Positions 24,449-33,001 are shown, numbered from the stretch's first letter. The stretch: 64,000 nucleotides of DNA from Flavobacterium coralii (GCF_019891545.1 NZ_JAHDIU010000005.1:106115-170114), one strand, 5' to 3'. The notes: generated by a model from the letters alone, not told the origin. Translations and numbers: made by a program.

Positions 24449-24928
24449 TTAAAATAAGCTTTGCTGTATAGGTGGGCATTCATGCTCCAGCAGCCATTTT
24501 TTACGCCATAGCCCTCCTGCATATCCGGTTAATGAACCGTCAGAACCTATTACCCTGTGACAAGGCACCACAATCCAAAGCGGGTTTTTACCGTTGGCAG
24601 CGGCTACGGCACGTATGGCTTTTACATCTCCCAGCTTTACGGCAAGTTCCTGGTATGAGGTTGTTTTACCAAAGGGTATTTGCAATAAAGCACTCCATAC
24701 TTTTTTCTGGAAATCAGTTCCCTGCGGGTTGAGCTTAAACGTAAATGCAGTGCGGTTACCATTAAAATAGTCGGTAAGCTGGTTTACCGCTTCCTGCAGT
24801 GCTTCCGGAACCATATCTGCCTGTATAGATTCAGCTTTGTTATCGAGCACCGTTATTCTGGCAATACCTGTCGCATCGCCTTCTATTGCGGTGATTCCCA
24901 AAGGAGTATTTATATAGGCTGTTTCCAT
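24449..24928 (-). CDS. ogt: Methylated-DNA-[protein]-cysteine S-methyltransferase
   Basis: A 159-residue suicide repair protein that moves the alkyl group from O6-alkylguanine to its own Cys123 in PCHRVIG. The DNA-binding helix-turn-helix is at about 83-115 (PFGKTTSYQELA and the arginine finger IRAVAAANGKNP). GYAGGLWRKKWLLEHE follows at the C-terminus. It is the single-domain Ogt/MGMT type, with no Ada regulatory part. It lies alone between the serine hydrolase and the XRE gene. Confidence 0.93.
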   Translation of the reverse strand: METAYINTPLGITAIEGDATGIARITVLDNKAESIQADMVPEALQEAVNQLTDYFNGNRTAFTFKLNPQGTDFQKKVWSALLQIPFGKTTSYQELAVKLGDVKAIRAVAAANGKNPLWIVVPCHRVIGSDGSLTGYAGGLWRKKWLLEHECPPIQQSLF

Positions 24929-24951
24929 AAGGATAAAATTAGCATTAAATA

Positions 24952-25152
24952 CTAATCGTTCGCTTCCAGTTCAAATATTTCATTAACAGGCTTATCAAAT
25001 AACTTCGACAGCTTTAAGGCAAGCACTGTAGAGGGTATATATTTACCTGCTTCCAGCGCGTTGATAGTCTGCCTGCTAACCCCTATCTTTTCAGCAAGTT
25101 CCTGCTGGGTAAGGTTTAAAATAACGCGCTGCACTTTAATATCGTTCTTCAT
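24952..25152 (-). CDS. Small XRE-family regulator
   Basis: A 66-residue protein that is almost entirely a Cro/CI helix-turn-helix (LTQQELAEKIGVSRQTINAL, then KYIPSTVLALKLSKLF). It belongs to the YozG-like class. Its start lies inside the end of the upstream membrane-protein gene (17-bp overlap), so the two form a unit in which the regulator may control the membrane protein. Confidence 0.85.
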   Translation of the reverse strand: MKNDIKVQRVILNLTQQELAEKIGVSRQTINALEAGKYIPSTVLALKLSKLFDKPVNEIFELEAND

Positions 25153-25624
25153 TACCCTCTGTTTTGTAAAAGCGAAACATCCTGTAGCGGAAAAGAATTA
25201 TAAAGATAAGGAGTTGCGAGACCATTGCAAACATCAGAACATTCAAAAACACTATTCCGTAAATAAACAAATAACCAAAAAGGATTATGGTATAATTTGC
25301 GATTGTAGCCCACGCAAGGCTGTTAAGCCTGATTGTGTTTAGCAGCTCATCTTCAAATTTCTCTTTTGAAAAAGCATAAATTATCCCTGAAGGGATTACT
25401 AACAACATCAGCAACTCGTCGGTAATAGAAGTTTCAAGCCAGTAAAAGTCACCTTCGTCTCCCAACAGTCCGGAACCGCCGGCAATTGAAAAAACCTTCG
25501 CCTTAAATTCAAAAGTTCCGAACTCGCCAATAATGTATAACAAGGCTAACAATACAAAACTGATGACAAACAAAATCCCGCTTACTTTCTTAAAGCGATA
25601 AGGAAATAAAAAATTTGTTTTCAT
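25136..25624 (-). CDS. Membrane protein paired with XRE regulator
   Basis: A 162-residue protein with four hydrophobic helices (about 14-32, 70-86, 102-122 and 125-147) and a loop with acidic and aromatic residues (LLGDEGDFYWLE). I do not recognise the family. Such membrane-protein and small XRE pairs are common in Gram-positive and Bacteroidota genomes, but their roles are largely unknown. A TACATTTG box lies 22 bp upstream. Confidence 0.7.
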   Translation of the reverse strand: MKTNFLFPYRFKKVSGILFVISFVLLALLYIIGEFGTFEFKAKVFSIAGGSGLLGDEGDFYWLETSITDELLMLLVIPSGIIYAFSKEKFEDELLNTIRLNSLAWATIANYTIILFGYLFIYGIVFLNVLMFAMVSQLLIFIILFRYRMFRFYKTEGNEERY

Positions 25625-25645
25625 GATTAATAGTATTTATTAATC

Positions 25646-25653
25646 CAAATGTA
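25646..25653 (-). promoter_or_regulatory. Promoter -7 box (TACATTTG)
   Basis: Read on the minus strand, this is a perfect TAnnTTTG match 22 bp before the membrane-protein ATG at 25624. No good -33 element is evident. Confidence 0.45.
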
Positions 25654-25693
25654 AAACAAATTTTCCAATATGTAAAATAAACTTTACATACAA

Positions 25694-25736
25694 ATTTATA
25701 ATAAAAGCCACTTTAAGTGGCTTTTATTATAAATTG
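25694..25736. terminator. Bidirectional terminator, 21-bp palindrome
   Basis: A perfect inverted repeat (arms AATTTATAATAAAAGCCACTT and complement) centred at 25715. A-rich and T-rich outer arms let it act in either direction. It follows the DUF1573 gene on the minus strand. Confidence 0.8.
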
Positions 25737-25745
25737 AGGTATAAC

Positions 25746-26240
25746 TTACGACTTTGTTCCTGTTGCAGGTGCCTCTTCATTTTCAGGAGTAAGCACTTTA
25801 CCCTTAATAATAAGCACTTTCTTTACATCACTATCACTTGTGGTTACAGTAACAGTTTTGTTGAAGCTTCCAACGCTATGGGCATTGTATGTTGCAGTTA
25901 CATTACCTGTTTCACCCGGCTTGATAGGTGTTTTAGTGTAGTTGGTAGCCGTACATCCACATGATGCCTTTACATTTGTGATCAGGATTGTCTGGTCTGT
26001 AGTGTTTTTAAAAGTAAACTCATGAGAAACAGGCTTTCCTTTCTCTATATCACCAAAGTTATAAGAGTCTTCTTTCCAGCTAATCTTGCTTGGCTGGGTG
26101 TTCTTTTCTTCGGTAGAAGCAGCTGCTGCAACCGATGTACCGGTTTTAATTGTTGGTTTGGCAACACTTTGTGCCTGGGCAGCTACAGTAAGCATAAATG
26201 CACCTGCGGCAGCAAATAAACTAAGTTTTAATGATTTCAT
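25746..26240 (-). CDS. Exported DUF1573-domain protein
   Basis: A 164-residue protein with a signal peptide (residues 1-23, ending AQAQS) and a single DUF1573 immunoglobulin-like domain. The diagnostic stretches are DSYNFGDIEKGKPVSHEF, the CGCT turn (KASCGCTATNY) and GETGNVTATYN. The family is very common in Bacteroidota and probably periplasmic or outer-membrane associated; function is unknown. It is divergent from a two-component system. Confidence 0.85.
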   Translation of the reverse strand: MKSLKLSLFAAAGAFMLTVAAQAQSVAKPTIKTGTSVAAAASTEEKNTQPSKISWKEDSYNFGDIEKGKPVSHEFTFKNTTDQTILITNVKASCGCTATNYTKTPIKPGETGNVTATYNAHSVGSFNKTVTVTTSDSDVKKVLIIKGKVLTPENEEAPATGTKS

Positions 26241-26291
26241 AATTTTTAAATTAATTATAGGGTTAATATCAAATTTGTTGTTTTAGCATTA

Positions 26292-26299
26292 CAAATATA
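26292..26299 (-). promoter_or_regulatory. Promoter -7 box (TATATTTG)
   Basis: A minus-strand TAnnTTTG match 52 bp before the ATG of the DUF1573 gene, leaving a plausible AT-rich leader. Confidence 0.45.
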
Positions 26300-26426
26300 T
26301 TTACTATTGTAAAGAAATATGTTAACCGGCTTCAAAGTCTTGTTAATGACATGTTAATGGTTTGCTGCACATCCTTTTTTATAGTAATATCGGGCAATAT
26401 ATTGTGCAAAGAGCGTTCCAAAGCAA

Positions 26427-27704
26427 ATGAAAGTCAGTAAACTTAACATAATTGTTTTTATAGGTCTTATAGCCATAACGGGGGTTTTAACCATGCAACT
26501 CGTTATGTTAAAGGAAGCTTTTATGTTTGAGCGCAAAGAGTTTGCCGAGAAAATTCACTTTGCATTGCAGGATGTGGTAGATAAAATTTACAGTGATAAT
26601 AAAAGCGAACTGCCTGCCACCAGCCCTATAAAAAAAGTTTCGGACGATTATTATGTGGTGAATGTGGATGATGTTTTTGAAGCTGATATCCTGGAGTATT
26701 ACCTGAAAAGCGAGTTTGAAAAGGTAAAGCTTGAGCTTGATTATGAATATGCCATTTATGACTGTGCCAGTGATGAGATGGTATATGGTAATTACATAAA
26801 TGCCGGAGGTGAAAGTAAAGATGAGAATGCACGCTGCGAAAAATGCTTTACCAAAAAAGAAGGGCTTATTTATTATTTTGCCGTAAGGTTTCCGCAACTG
26901 CGGTATAACTACATAGCTTCATTACAGCAATACTGGATATATACCGGGGTTTTATTCCTCGTACTGGTAATTTATGTTTATTCGGTGTTTATGCTGCTGA
27001 AACAGAAAAAATACAGCGAACTGCAAAAAGATTTTATCAATAACATGACGCATGAGTTTAAAACACCTTTGTCGTCTATACTGATAGCTTCTAACTATGC
27101 GGTTAAGCAGGAAGAGATAGAGAACAACCCCAAGCTGAACAAGTACCTGAAAATTATTATTGAGCAGAGCAATAAGCTGAACCAGCACATAGAGCGCATA
27201 CTGAACGTGGCTAAGGCCGACACCCGCCTAATGCAGCTTGATAAGCAAGAAATTAACCTAACAGAAACGCTGGAGCTGGTAAAAGAAAATGCAGCAATGA
27301 AATATCCGCATGCTGCAATTAGCCTGGATACTCCCGAAAACAACATCCCTATTCTTGCAGATGCTTTCCATCTGTATAATATCACTTATAACATTGTGGA
27401 AAATGCAGTGAAATATGGCAACAATTCCCCACAGGTGGCCATAACAGCAATAAAAACCGACAATGGGCTTAAAATACTTTTTAAAGATAATGGCCCCGGC
27501 ATACCTCCTGCCCATATCGATTATGTGTTTGACCGGTTTTACCGTGTACCGCGCGAAAACAAAAAGGAAGTGGAAGGTTTTGGGATAGGGCTGTTCTATG
27601 TAAAAAAGATATGCGAGCTGCACGGGTGGAAAATAAGCATTAAGAACAACTTCGATGCAGGCATAACCATAAGCATTGCCATACCTAAAAGCAGTTTAGC
27701 ATGA
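26427..27704 (+). CDS. Sensor histidine kinase
   Basis: A 425-residue membrane kinase. Transmembrane helices lie at about 6-28 and 168-192, enclosing a roughly 140-residue periplasmic sensor domain that contains Cys113 and a CEKC motif (Cys137, Cys140). HisKA has phospho-acceptor His209 (NNMTHEFKTPLSS). HATPase has the N box (NIVENAVKYG), G1 (DNGPGIPP), the F box (FDRFYRVP) and G2 (GFGIGLFYVKKI). It autophosphorylates and passes the phosphate to the response regulator, whose ATG overlaps its stop as ATGA. The sensor-domain cysteines hint at a redox or metal signal, which is inference. Confidence 0.92.
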   Translation: MKVSKLNIIVFIGLIAITGVLTMQLVMLKEAFMFERKEFAEKIHFALQDVVDKIYSDNKSELPATSPIKKVSDDYYVVNVDDVFEADILEYYLKSEFEKVKLELDYEYAIYDCASDEMVYGNYINAGGESKDENARCEKCFTKKEGLIYYFAVRFPQLRYNYIASLQQYWIYTGVLFLVLVIYVYSVFMLLKQKKYSELQKDFINNMTHEFKTPLSSILIASNYAVKQEEIENNPKLNKYLKIIIEQSNKLNQHIERILNVAKADTRLMQLDKQEINLTETLELVKENAAMKYPHAAISLDTPENNIPILADAFHLYNITYNIVENAVKYGNNSPQVAITAIKTDNGLKILFKDNGPGIPPAHIDYVFDRFYRVPRENKKEVEGFGIGLFYVKKICELHGWKISIKNNFDAGITISIAIPKSSLA

Positions 27705-28381
27705 AAAAGAAAATACTGTATGCCGAAGATGACAATACACTTGCATTTTTAACTGCCGATAACCTTGAGCAGCATTATGATGTAGTGCATTTTGATAATG
27801 GCAAAGCAGCGTTTGACGCTTTTAAGCAGGATGATTTTGACCTGTGCATATTGGATGTTATGCTGCCGCAGATGGATGGTTTTGAGCTGGCTGCCGCCAT
27901 TCGTGAGCGTGATGTGGAAGTGCCGATAATTTTCCTTTCGGCAAAGACATTGAAAGAAGACCGTATTAAAGGCCTTCGCCTGGGCGCCGATGATTACCTG
28001 GTTAAGCCTTACAGCATGGAAGAGCTGATACTAAAGATTGAAGTGTTCCTGCAACGCAGCCAAAAGCAAACGCCGCAGAAAAACAGCATTTTTACGTTAT
28101 GCGACTTTACGTTTGATGCCGTAAATTATACTATTAGTAAAAACGGGGAAGAAACACAGCTTACCGAGCGCGAAGCGGCACTCTTACAGCTTTTTATTGA
28201 AAATAAAAATACTATACTAAAGCGCGAAAAGATACTTACCTCTATTTGGGGAACAGACGATTACTTTATGGGCCGAAGCATGGATGTGTTTATATCGCGC
28301 CTGCGGAAGATTTTTAAAGATGATAACCGCATCCGTATAGAAAATATACCGCGTGTAGGCTTCAAGCTTGTTGCCCCATAG
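27701..28381 (+). CDS. OmpR-family response regulator
   Basis: A 226-residue two-domain regulator. The receiver has the acidic pocket Glu9-Asp10-Asp11, phospho-acceptor Asp52 (LDVMLPQMDG) and Lys102 (VKPYS). The C-terminal winged helix (about 130-225) contains LTEREAALLQLFIENKN and the DNA-facing helix in MGRSMDVFISRLRKIF. It overlaps the kinase by 4 bp (ATGA). Targets are not known; the divergent DUF1573 gene is a nearby candidate. Confidence 0.93.
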   Translation: MKKKILYAEDDNTLAFLTADNLEQHYDVVHFDNGKAAFDAFKQDDFDLCILDVMLPQMDGFELAAAIRERDVEVPIIFLSAKTLKEDRIKGLRLGADDYLVKPYSMEELILKIEVFLQRSQKQTPQKNSIFTLCDFTFDAVNYTISKNGEETQLTEREAALLQLFIENKNTILKREKILTSIWGTDDYFMGRSMDVFISRLRKIFKDDNRIRIENIPRVGFKLVAP

Positions 28382-28427
28382 CCCCCTAACCCCAATGGGG
28401 TGAATCATATAAAGTAACACATAGGCA

Positions 28428-28467
28428 TCTGAAGGCTGACAGCTAACTGCTAAAAGCTGACAGCTAA
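28428..28467. repeat. Degenerate heptanucleotide repeat array
   Basis: Read in steps of seven, the gap between the response regulator and cytochrome c gives units such as ATCTGAA, GGCTGAC, AGCTAAC, TGCTAAA, AGCTGAC and AGCTAAT, all with CT(G/A)A in the same register. Just before it lies a short CCCC/GGGG hairpin (CCCCAATGGGG). Confidence 0.6.
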
Positions 28468-28866
28468 TTACTGAAAACTCATTACATAATCTACCACTGC
28501 CTGCATTTCCTCATCGGTAAAATGCTTGGTAATATAAAAATTAGTTTTCATGGTAGCATATTGAGACGGGTCAACTATAGGCTCAGCCTTTTCCCTTAAA
28601 AATGCAGCCATGTCGCCGCCTTTTGCTTTATATGCCTTTGCGATTACCTGTAACGACGGGCCTATTGCCTTTTGCTCAGGTTTGTGGCAGGTGTAGCAAT
28701 TGCCTTTACCATTAAATATTTCCTGCCCAAGCTTTTGTGAGGCAGTCATGTTAGCAGTTGCCCCCTCTGATACTTCAGTTTGCCCTGTAGAGAAATCTTC
28801 TTTTTGCTTATTGTCTTTACATGACAAGAACGTAAAAACCGCTATTATAAAAAGTAACTTTTTCAT
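28468..28866 (-). CDS. Class I cytochrome c lipoprotein
   Basis: A 132-residue exported heme protein. Residues 1-16 form a lipoprotein signal (LLFIIAVFTFLSC, lipidated Cys16). The heme site is Cys57-x-x-Cys60-His61 (GNCYTCHKP), with a likely axial Met in YATMKTNFYI. The acidic linker is typical of surface- or periplasm-tethered carriers. It is the last gene of the heme run, 11 bp after hemB, which fits co-expression of heme supply and a heme protein. Confidence 0.88.
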   Translation of the reverse strand: MKKLLFIIAVFTFLSCKDNKQKEDFSTGQTEVSEGATANMTASQKLGQEIFNGKGNCYTCHKPEQKAIGPSLQVIAKAYKAKGGDMAAFLREKAEPIVDPSQYATMKTNFYITKHFTDEEMQAVVDYVMSFQ

Positions 28867-28877
28867 TTGCTTTCCGA

Positions 28878-29873
28878 TTATTTATTTAAAAGTATTGCAG
28901 CCTCTTTAGCAAAATAGGTAGAAATAAGGTCGGCTCCGGCACGCTTAATACAGTGCAACTGTTCCAGCATAATCTTATCATGATCCAGCCAGCCCTTTTC
29001 AGCGGCAGCTTTTACCATGGCATATTCGCCCGAAACGTGGAAAACACTAACCGGTACATTTACTGCATTCTTAACTTCACGTACTATATCAAGATAGGCC
29101 AGCCCTGGTTTTACCATTACCATATCGGCGCCCTCTTCTACATCCTGTAGCGCTTCTTTTACAGCCTCTGTGCGGTTAGCATAGTCCATCTGGTAGGTTT
29201 TTTTATCTTTTGGCACCGGCACACCCGATTCTTTAGGGGCACTGTCCAGCGCATCGCGGAATGGCCCGTAAAATGAAGAGGCATACTTGGCACTGTAGCT
29301 CATAATACCCACATTGTGATGGCCTGTTTCCTCAAGCGCCTTGCGGATTGCATATACACGCCCGTCCATCATATCGCTGGGTGCTACAAAGTCGGCGCCT
29401 GCATCGGCATGGCTCACGCTCATACGGGTAAGGGCATCTACAGTAGCATCGTTAACCACATAACCATTTTCAATAATGCCGTCGTGACCGTATATGCTGT
29501 AAGGATCCAGCGCAACATCGGGCATTACTATCATGCCGGGTACGGCATCTTTTATGGCTTTAATAGATTGCTGCATCAGCCCATCAGGATTCCATGCCTC
29601 TTTCCCTGTATTGTCTTTAAGGTCGTCACTGACTTTTACATAAATGTTTACAGCCTTAATGCCCAAATCCCAAAGCTCCTTAACCTCCTTTACGGTAAGG
29701 TCAAGCGAACGGCGGTATATGCCCGGCATACTTGGTATTTCAACCTTTACATCTTTCCCCTCTGCAATAAACATAGGGAATATAAAATCGTCAGTGCTTA
29801 TGGTTGTTTCGCGAACCAAAACACGAATGCTGTCATTGGTTCTTAGTCTTCTGTTTCTTTGTATTGGATACAT
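28878..29873 (-). CDS. hemB: Porphobilinogen synthase (delta-aminolevulinate dehydratase)
   Basis: A 331-residue cytosolic enzyme that condenses two 5-aminolevulinate molecules to porphobilinogen. The two Schiff-base lysines are in SYSAKYASSFYGPFRDA and MVMVKPGLAYLD. The metal region reads DVALDPYSIYGHDGI, with Asp in place of the cysteines of zinc-type enzymes, so this is the Mg-dependent class. Length is normal. It is preceded by a four-helix-bundle gene with only a 7-nt-repeat spacer (26 bp) between them. Confidence 0.95.
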   Translation of the reverse strand: MYPIQRNRRLRTNDSIRVLVRETTISTDDFIFPMFIAEGKDVKVEIPSMPGIYRRSLDLTVKEVKELWDLGIKAVNIYVKVSDDLKDNTGKEAWNPDGLMQQSIKAIKDAVPGMIVMPDVALDPYSIYGHDGIIENGYVVNDATVDALTRMSVSHADAGADFVAPSDMMDGRVYAIRKALEETGHHNVGIMSYSAKYASSFYGPFRDALDSAPKESGVPVPKDKKTYQMDYANRTEAVKEALQDVEEGADMVMVKPGLAYLDIVREVKNAVNVPVSVFHVSGEYAMVKAAAEKGWLDHDKIMLEQLHCIKRAGADLISTYFAKEAAILLNK

Positions 29874-29880
29874 ATATTAT

Positions 29881-29911
29881 AGCTTTTAGCTGACAGCTAT
29901 TAGCTTTCAGC
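29881..29911. repeat. Heptanucleotide repeats flanking the S23 gene (hemB side)
   Basis: On the minus strand the units are ATGCTGA, AAGCTAA, TAGCTGT, CAGCTAA and AAGCTAT. The array supplies the last codons and stop of the S23-type gene and fills the spacer to hemB. Confidence 0.6.
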
Positions 29912-30268
29912 ATTTGAATTATTAATTTTCTTAATCAGGCCATTAAGCATTTTCTTAACCTCTTCTAACTCCGTTAAAAGTGTGGCACTTTGTTCCTGAT
30001 CAAGATAGCTTAGATCAGTACTTAAAATAACCTGATATTCAAGTTCATTAGCTGAACCGAATGCAATCACTAAAAATCTTGCAAAATCTTTATCAGTATT
30101 CCTGCCACATCCTTCTGCGATGTTCATCGGGATTGAGGATGCTGCTCTTTTCATTTGACTTGTCAGTCCATATACTTCTTCTTTCGGAAAATTCTTGGTA
30201 ACCCTATATATTTCCAGGGTAAGCTGATGTGCTTTCTGCCAGACTAAAAATTTTTTATAATCTTTCAT
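29900..30268 (-). CDS. S23/four-helix-bundle protein
   Basis: A 122-residue protein of the 23S rRNA intervening-sequence (S23) family. The opening KDYKKFLVWQKAHQLTLEIY and SSIPMNIAEGCGRNTDKDF are diagnostic. The fold is an up-down four-helix bundle that forms pentamers; relatives include the Avd accessory protein of diversity-generating retroelements. No role is established for stand-alone copies. It is wedged between hemF and hemB with heptanucleotide repeats on both sides, and its stop codon lies within one of them. That suggests insertion as a cassette rather than a heme function. Confidence 0.9.
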   Translation of the reverse strand: MKDYKKFLVWQKAHQLTLEIYRVTKNFPKEEVYGLTSQMKRAASSIPMNIAEGCGRNTDKDFARFLVIAFGSANELEYQVILSTDLSYLDQEQSATLLTELEEVKKMLNGLIKKINNSNAES

Positions 30269-30281
30269 GTTTTGTACTTAT

Positions 30282-30311
30282 CTGAAAGCAAATTGCTGAA
30301 AGCTGACAGCT
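30282..30311. repeat. Heptanucleotide repeats flanking the S23 gene (hemF side)
   Basis: Units in register are TCTGAAA, GCAAATT, GCTGAAA, GCTGACA and GCTATTT. With the 29881 array they bracket the S23-type gene. Confidence 0.6.
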
Positions 30312-31215
30312 ATTTTACCCATTCCCTCGGCTCCTTCAAAACCTTCAATAGCCTCTCTTCCTCGCTGCCCGGCTCCGGGTGGTGGTTATATACCCACTGC
30401 ACGTGTGGCGGTAAGCTCATCAATATACTCTCTATACGCCCGTTGGTTTTTAAACCGAAAAGCGTACCCTTATCGTGCACGAGGTTAAACTCTACATACC
30501 TGCCACGGCGTATTTCCTGCCAGTTACGGTTAGCTTCGGTATATTCAATATTTTTTCTTTTCTCCACTATCGGCACATAGGCCTCAAGGAAGCTGTTACC
30601 GACCTCTGTTACAAAATTGTACCAATGCTCCATGCTGAAATCTACAGAAGCCTTACAATGGTCAAAGAACAGGCCCCCGATTCCCCTTGCTTCGTCGCGG
30701 TGAGTGTTGCGGAAGTACTCATCGCACTGCTTTTTATATTTCGGGTAAAATTCAGGGTTGTGCTTATCGCAGGCTGTTTTACAGGTTTGGTGAAAATGCA
30801 CCGCATCCTCATCAAACAGGTAGTACGGCGTTAAGTCCTGCCCGCCGCCAAACCAGCTATCAACCACATTACCCTCTTTATCATACATTTCAAAATAGCG
30901 CCAGTTGGCATGCACTGTAGGCACAAACGGGTTTTTAGGATGAATTACCAAACTAAGCCCACAGGCAAAAAAATCGACATCGCCCACATTAAAATAAGCC
31001 TGCATGGCTTTAGGCAAAGGCCCGTGTACCGCCGAAATATTAACTCCGCCTTTTTCAAAAACATTACCATCCTCTATAACACGGGTACGGCCACCGCCAC
31101 CTTCAGGACGCTCCCAAAGATCTTCGCGGAATTTTGCCTTGCCGTCAACTGCTTCAAGCCGGGCGGTTATAGAATCCTGTAATTGCTGTATGTATGCGTA
31201 AAATTTATCCTTCAT
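30310..31215 (-). CDS. hemF: Oxygen-dependent coproporphyrinogen III oxidase
   Basis: A 301-residue cytosolic enzyme converting coproporphyrinogen III to protoporphyrinogen IX with O2. Diagnostic blocks are GGGGRTRVIEDGNVFEKGGV, HPKNPFVPTVHANWRYFE, WFGGGQDLTPYYLF and RRGRYVEFNLVHDKGTLFGL. It implies an aerobic organism. It sits between hemE and the S23-type gene. The stop overlaps the repeat array by only a couple of bases. Confidence 0.96.
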   Translation of the reverse strand: MKDKFYAYIQQLQDSITARLEAVDGKAKFREDLWERPEGGGGRTRVIEDGNVFEKGGVNISAVHGPLPKAMQAYFNVGDVDFFACGLSLVIHPKNPFVPTVHANWRYFEMYDKEGNVVDSWFGGGQDLTPYYLFDEDAVHFHQTCKTACDKHNPEFYPKYKKQCDEYFRNTHRDEARGIGGLFFDHCKASVDFSMEHWYNFVTEVGNSFLEAYVPIVEKRKNIEYTEANRNWQEIRRGRYVEFNLVHDKGTLFGLKTNGRIESILMSLPPHVQWVYNHHPEPGSEEERLLKVLKEPREWVK

Positions 31216-31255
31216 TGCTAACTGTTAACTGTCAACCGTTAACCGTAAACTGATT
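31216..31255. repeat. Heptanucleotide repeat array between hemE and hemF
   Basis: Units TGCTAAC, TGTTAAC, TGTCAAC, CGTTAAC and CGTAAAC follow each other with exact 7-nt spacing and a conserved AAC ending. They fill the whole 40-bp gap. Confidence 0.6.
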
Positions 31256-32281
31256 TTATTTATACTCCTTTACTGCATCAATAAATGCCTTTGCATGATC
31301 TACCGGAATGTTTGGCAGTATGCCATGCCCTAAATTGACGATATAGCTGTCTTTACCAAACTCATCTATCATTTGATGTACCATTTTTTTAATGGTTGGG
31401 ATAGGTGATAGTAAACGGCTCGGGTCAAAATTACCCTGCAGGGTTATCTTTCCACCGCTCAGGTAGCGTGCATTGCGCGCCGAGCACGTCCAGTCCACAC
31501 CAAGTGCCGAAGCCTTGCTCTGCGCCATATCACCCAATGCAAACCAACAGCCTTTGCCGAATACTATCACGTGGGTTTCAGGAGCAAGCGCCTCTACAAT
31601 TTGGTTAATGTACTTCCACGAAAATTCCTGGTAATCAACCGGGCTGAGCATACCGCCCCAACTGTCGAAAACCTGTACCGCATTTACGCCTGCTTTTACC
31701 TTTTCTTTTAGGTAGGCTATGGTTGTATCGGTTATATTTTGCAGCAATGCATGCGCGGCTTCGGGCTGGGAAAAGCAGAAACCTTTTGCCGTATCAAAAC
31801 TCTTAGACCCTTTGCCTTCTACCGCATAGCAGAATATCGTCCAAGGGCTGCCCGCAAAACCAATTAGCGGAACCTCATCGTTCAGCATTTCTTTGGTTAG
31901 CTTTATGGCATCCATTACATAACCCAGCTCTTCATTTACATCCGGCACGCGCACCTGCTCTACATCCTGCGCAGTGCGTATAGGGTTAGGCAGGAAAGGC
32001 CCGACATTCTCTTTCATCAGCACCTCTATGCCCATTGCCTGCGGCACCACCAGTATATCACTGAATAAAATAGCGGCATCCGGCTTTACTATGCGTATGG
32101 GCTGTACCGTTATTTCCGCGGCAAGCTCGGGTGTCTGGCAACGGGTAAAAAAATCATATTTATCACGAAGCGCACGAAATTCAGGCAGGTATCGCCCGGC
32201 CTGGCGCATCATCCATACGGGTGGGCGCTCAACAGTTTCGTTGCGTAATGCTTTTAAAAAAAGGTCGTTCTTTATGCTCAT
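31256..32281 (-). CDS. hemE: Uroporphyrinogen decarboxylase
   Basis: A 341-residue enzyme converting uroporphyrinogen III to coproporphyrinogen III. The N-terminal signature [20 protein letters not shown] with the substrate-binding arginines is intact. Further family blocks are the catalytic Asp in [26 protein letters not shown] and [10 protein letters not shown]. Length is normal. It lies directly upstream of hemF. Confidence 0.96.
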   Translation of the reverse strand: MSIKNDLFLKALRNETVERPPVWMMRQAGRYLPEFRALRDKYDFFTRCQTPELAAEITVQPIRIVKPDAAILFSDILVVPQAMGIEVLMKENVGPFLPNPIRTAQDVEQVRVPDVNEELGYVMDAIKLTKEMLNDEVPLIGFAGSPWTIFCYAVEGKGSKSFDTAKGFCFSQPEAAHALLQNITDTTIAYLKEKVKAGVNAVQVFDSWGGMLSPVDYQEFSWKYINQIVEALAPETHVIVFGKGCWFALGDMAQSKASALGVDWTCSARNARYLSGGKITLQGNFDPSRLLSPIPTIKKMVHQMIDEFGKDSYIVNLGHGILPNIPVDHAKAFIDAVKEYK

Positions 32282-32295
32282 ATCGTTATATTAGG

Positions 32296-32997
32296 TTAAA
32301 AACCTGTATTCATTACTCTTTCTTTATACTTTTTATCTTTTACCACAAACACAAGGCAATACCCGCCGGTGCCATCACTATTTAAAGTAGTTATGTATAA
32401 AGCATCGGCTGCCTTATCATAATAGGCACGTGTATGTGTAAAATTGGGCTGGTACAGGTTATACAGGGCTTCTTTAGGCAAGGTAACTGTATCACCATTA
32501 AAACTTATAGTAACCGAGTTATACTCGGTTGTGGGCATACCACCGTCAGTCCCCCATACCCGTTTATCGTCTATAGCAATTATATATTTGCCCGTTTCAT
32601 CATATTTAAAAGTATGCTGCTCTTTATCAAAAGGGTTTGTGCTAATTATAATCTCTATTCCCTGTCCTTGTAAAACAAGCTGATGCTCTTTTGTATCAAT
32701 TGTTTTTAACTCTGTAAATGCATGTATCGGGGTTGCAAAACTTTTATATATATATCCCTGCTTTATTTCATTTCCTGTCATGGTTTCAACGTCTGCCCAG
32801 TTGCCATTACTCCCAAAACAAAACATTACAGTGCCATTAGGAACTACATTAATAATACTGCTTTTCGCAGAATTGCTTTCCCTTATATTAACAATAGTAT
32901 CTGTCGGGTCTTTAATAACCACAAATTCCATAATATCCTGAGCCCAAAGTACCTGGGCAGATAACACTAAGAACACTATGGATATAACGCTATTCAA
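32296..32997 (-). CDS. Exported SH3-domain protein of unknown function
   Basis: A 233-residue protein with a signal peptide (residues 1-19, ending LWAQ). A bacterial SH3 domain follows at about 25-90 (VNIRESNSAKSSIINVVPNG ... GNWADVE ... GYIYKSF). The beta-rich remainder I do not recognise. It probably resides in the periplasm. It is embedded in the heme gene run (4 bp after hemD and 14 bp before hemE), so it is co-transcribed, but no heme role is visible. Confidence 0.7.
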   Translation of the reverse strand: MNSVISIVFLVLSAQVLWAQDIMEFVVIKDPTDTIVNIRESNSAKSSIINVVPNGTVMFCFGSNGNWADVETMTGNEIKQGYIYKSFATPIHAFTELKTIDTKEHQLVLQGQGIEIIISTNPFDKEQHTFKYDETGKYIIAIDDKRVWGTDGGMPTTEYNSVTISFNGDTVTLPKEALYNLYQPNFTHTRAYYDKAADALYITTLNSDGTGGYCLVFVVKDKKYKERVMNTGF

Positions 32998-33001
32998 AAA
33001 G

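Noticed and set aside
29900-30268. Diversity-generating retroelement (Avd-like four-helix protein)
   Set aside because: No reverse transcriptase, template repeat or variable repeat is nearby; only the shared fold suggests it.
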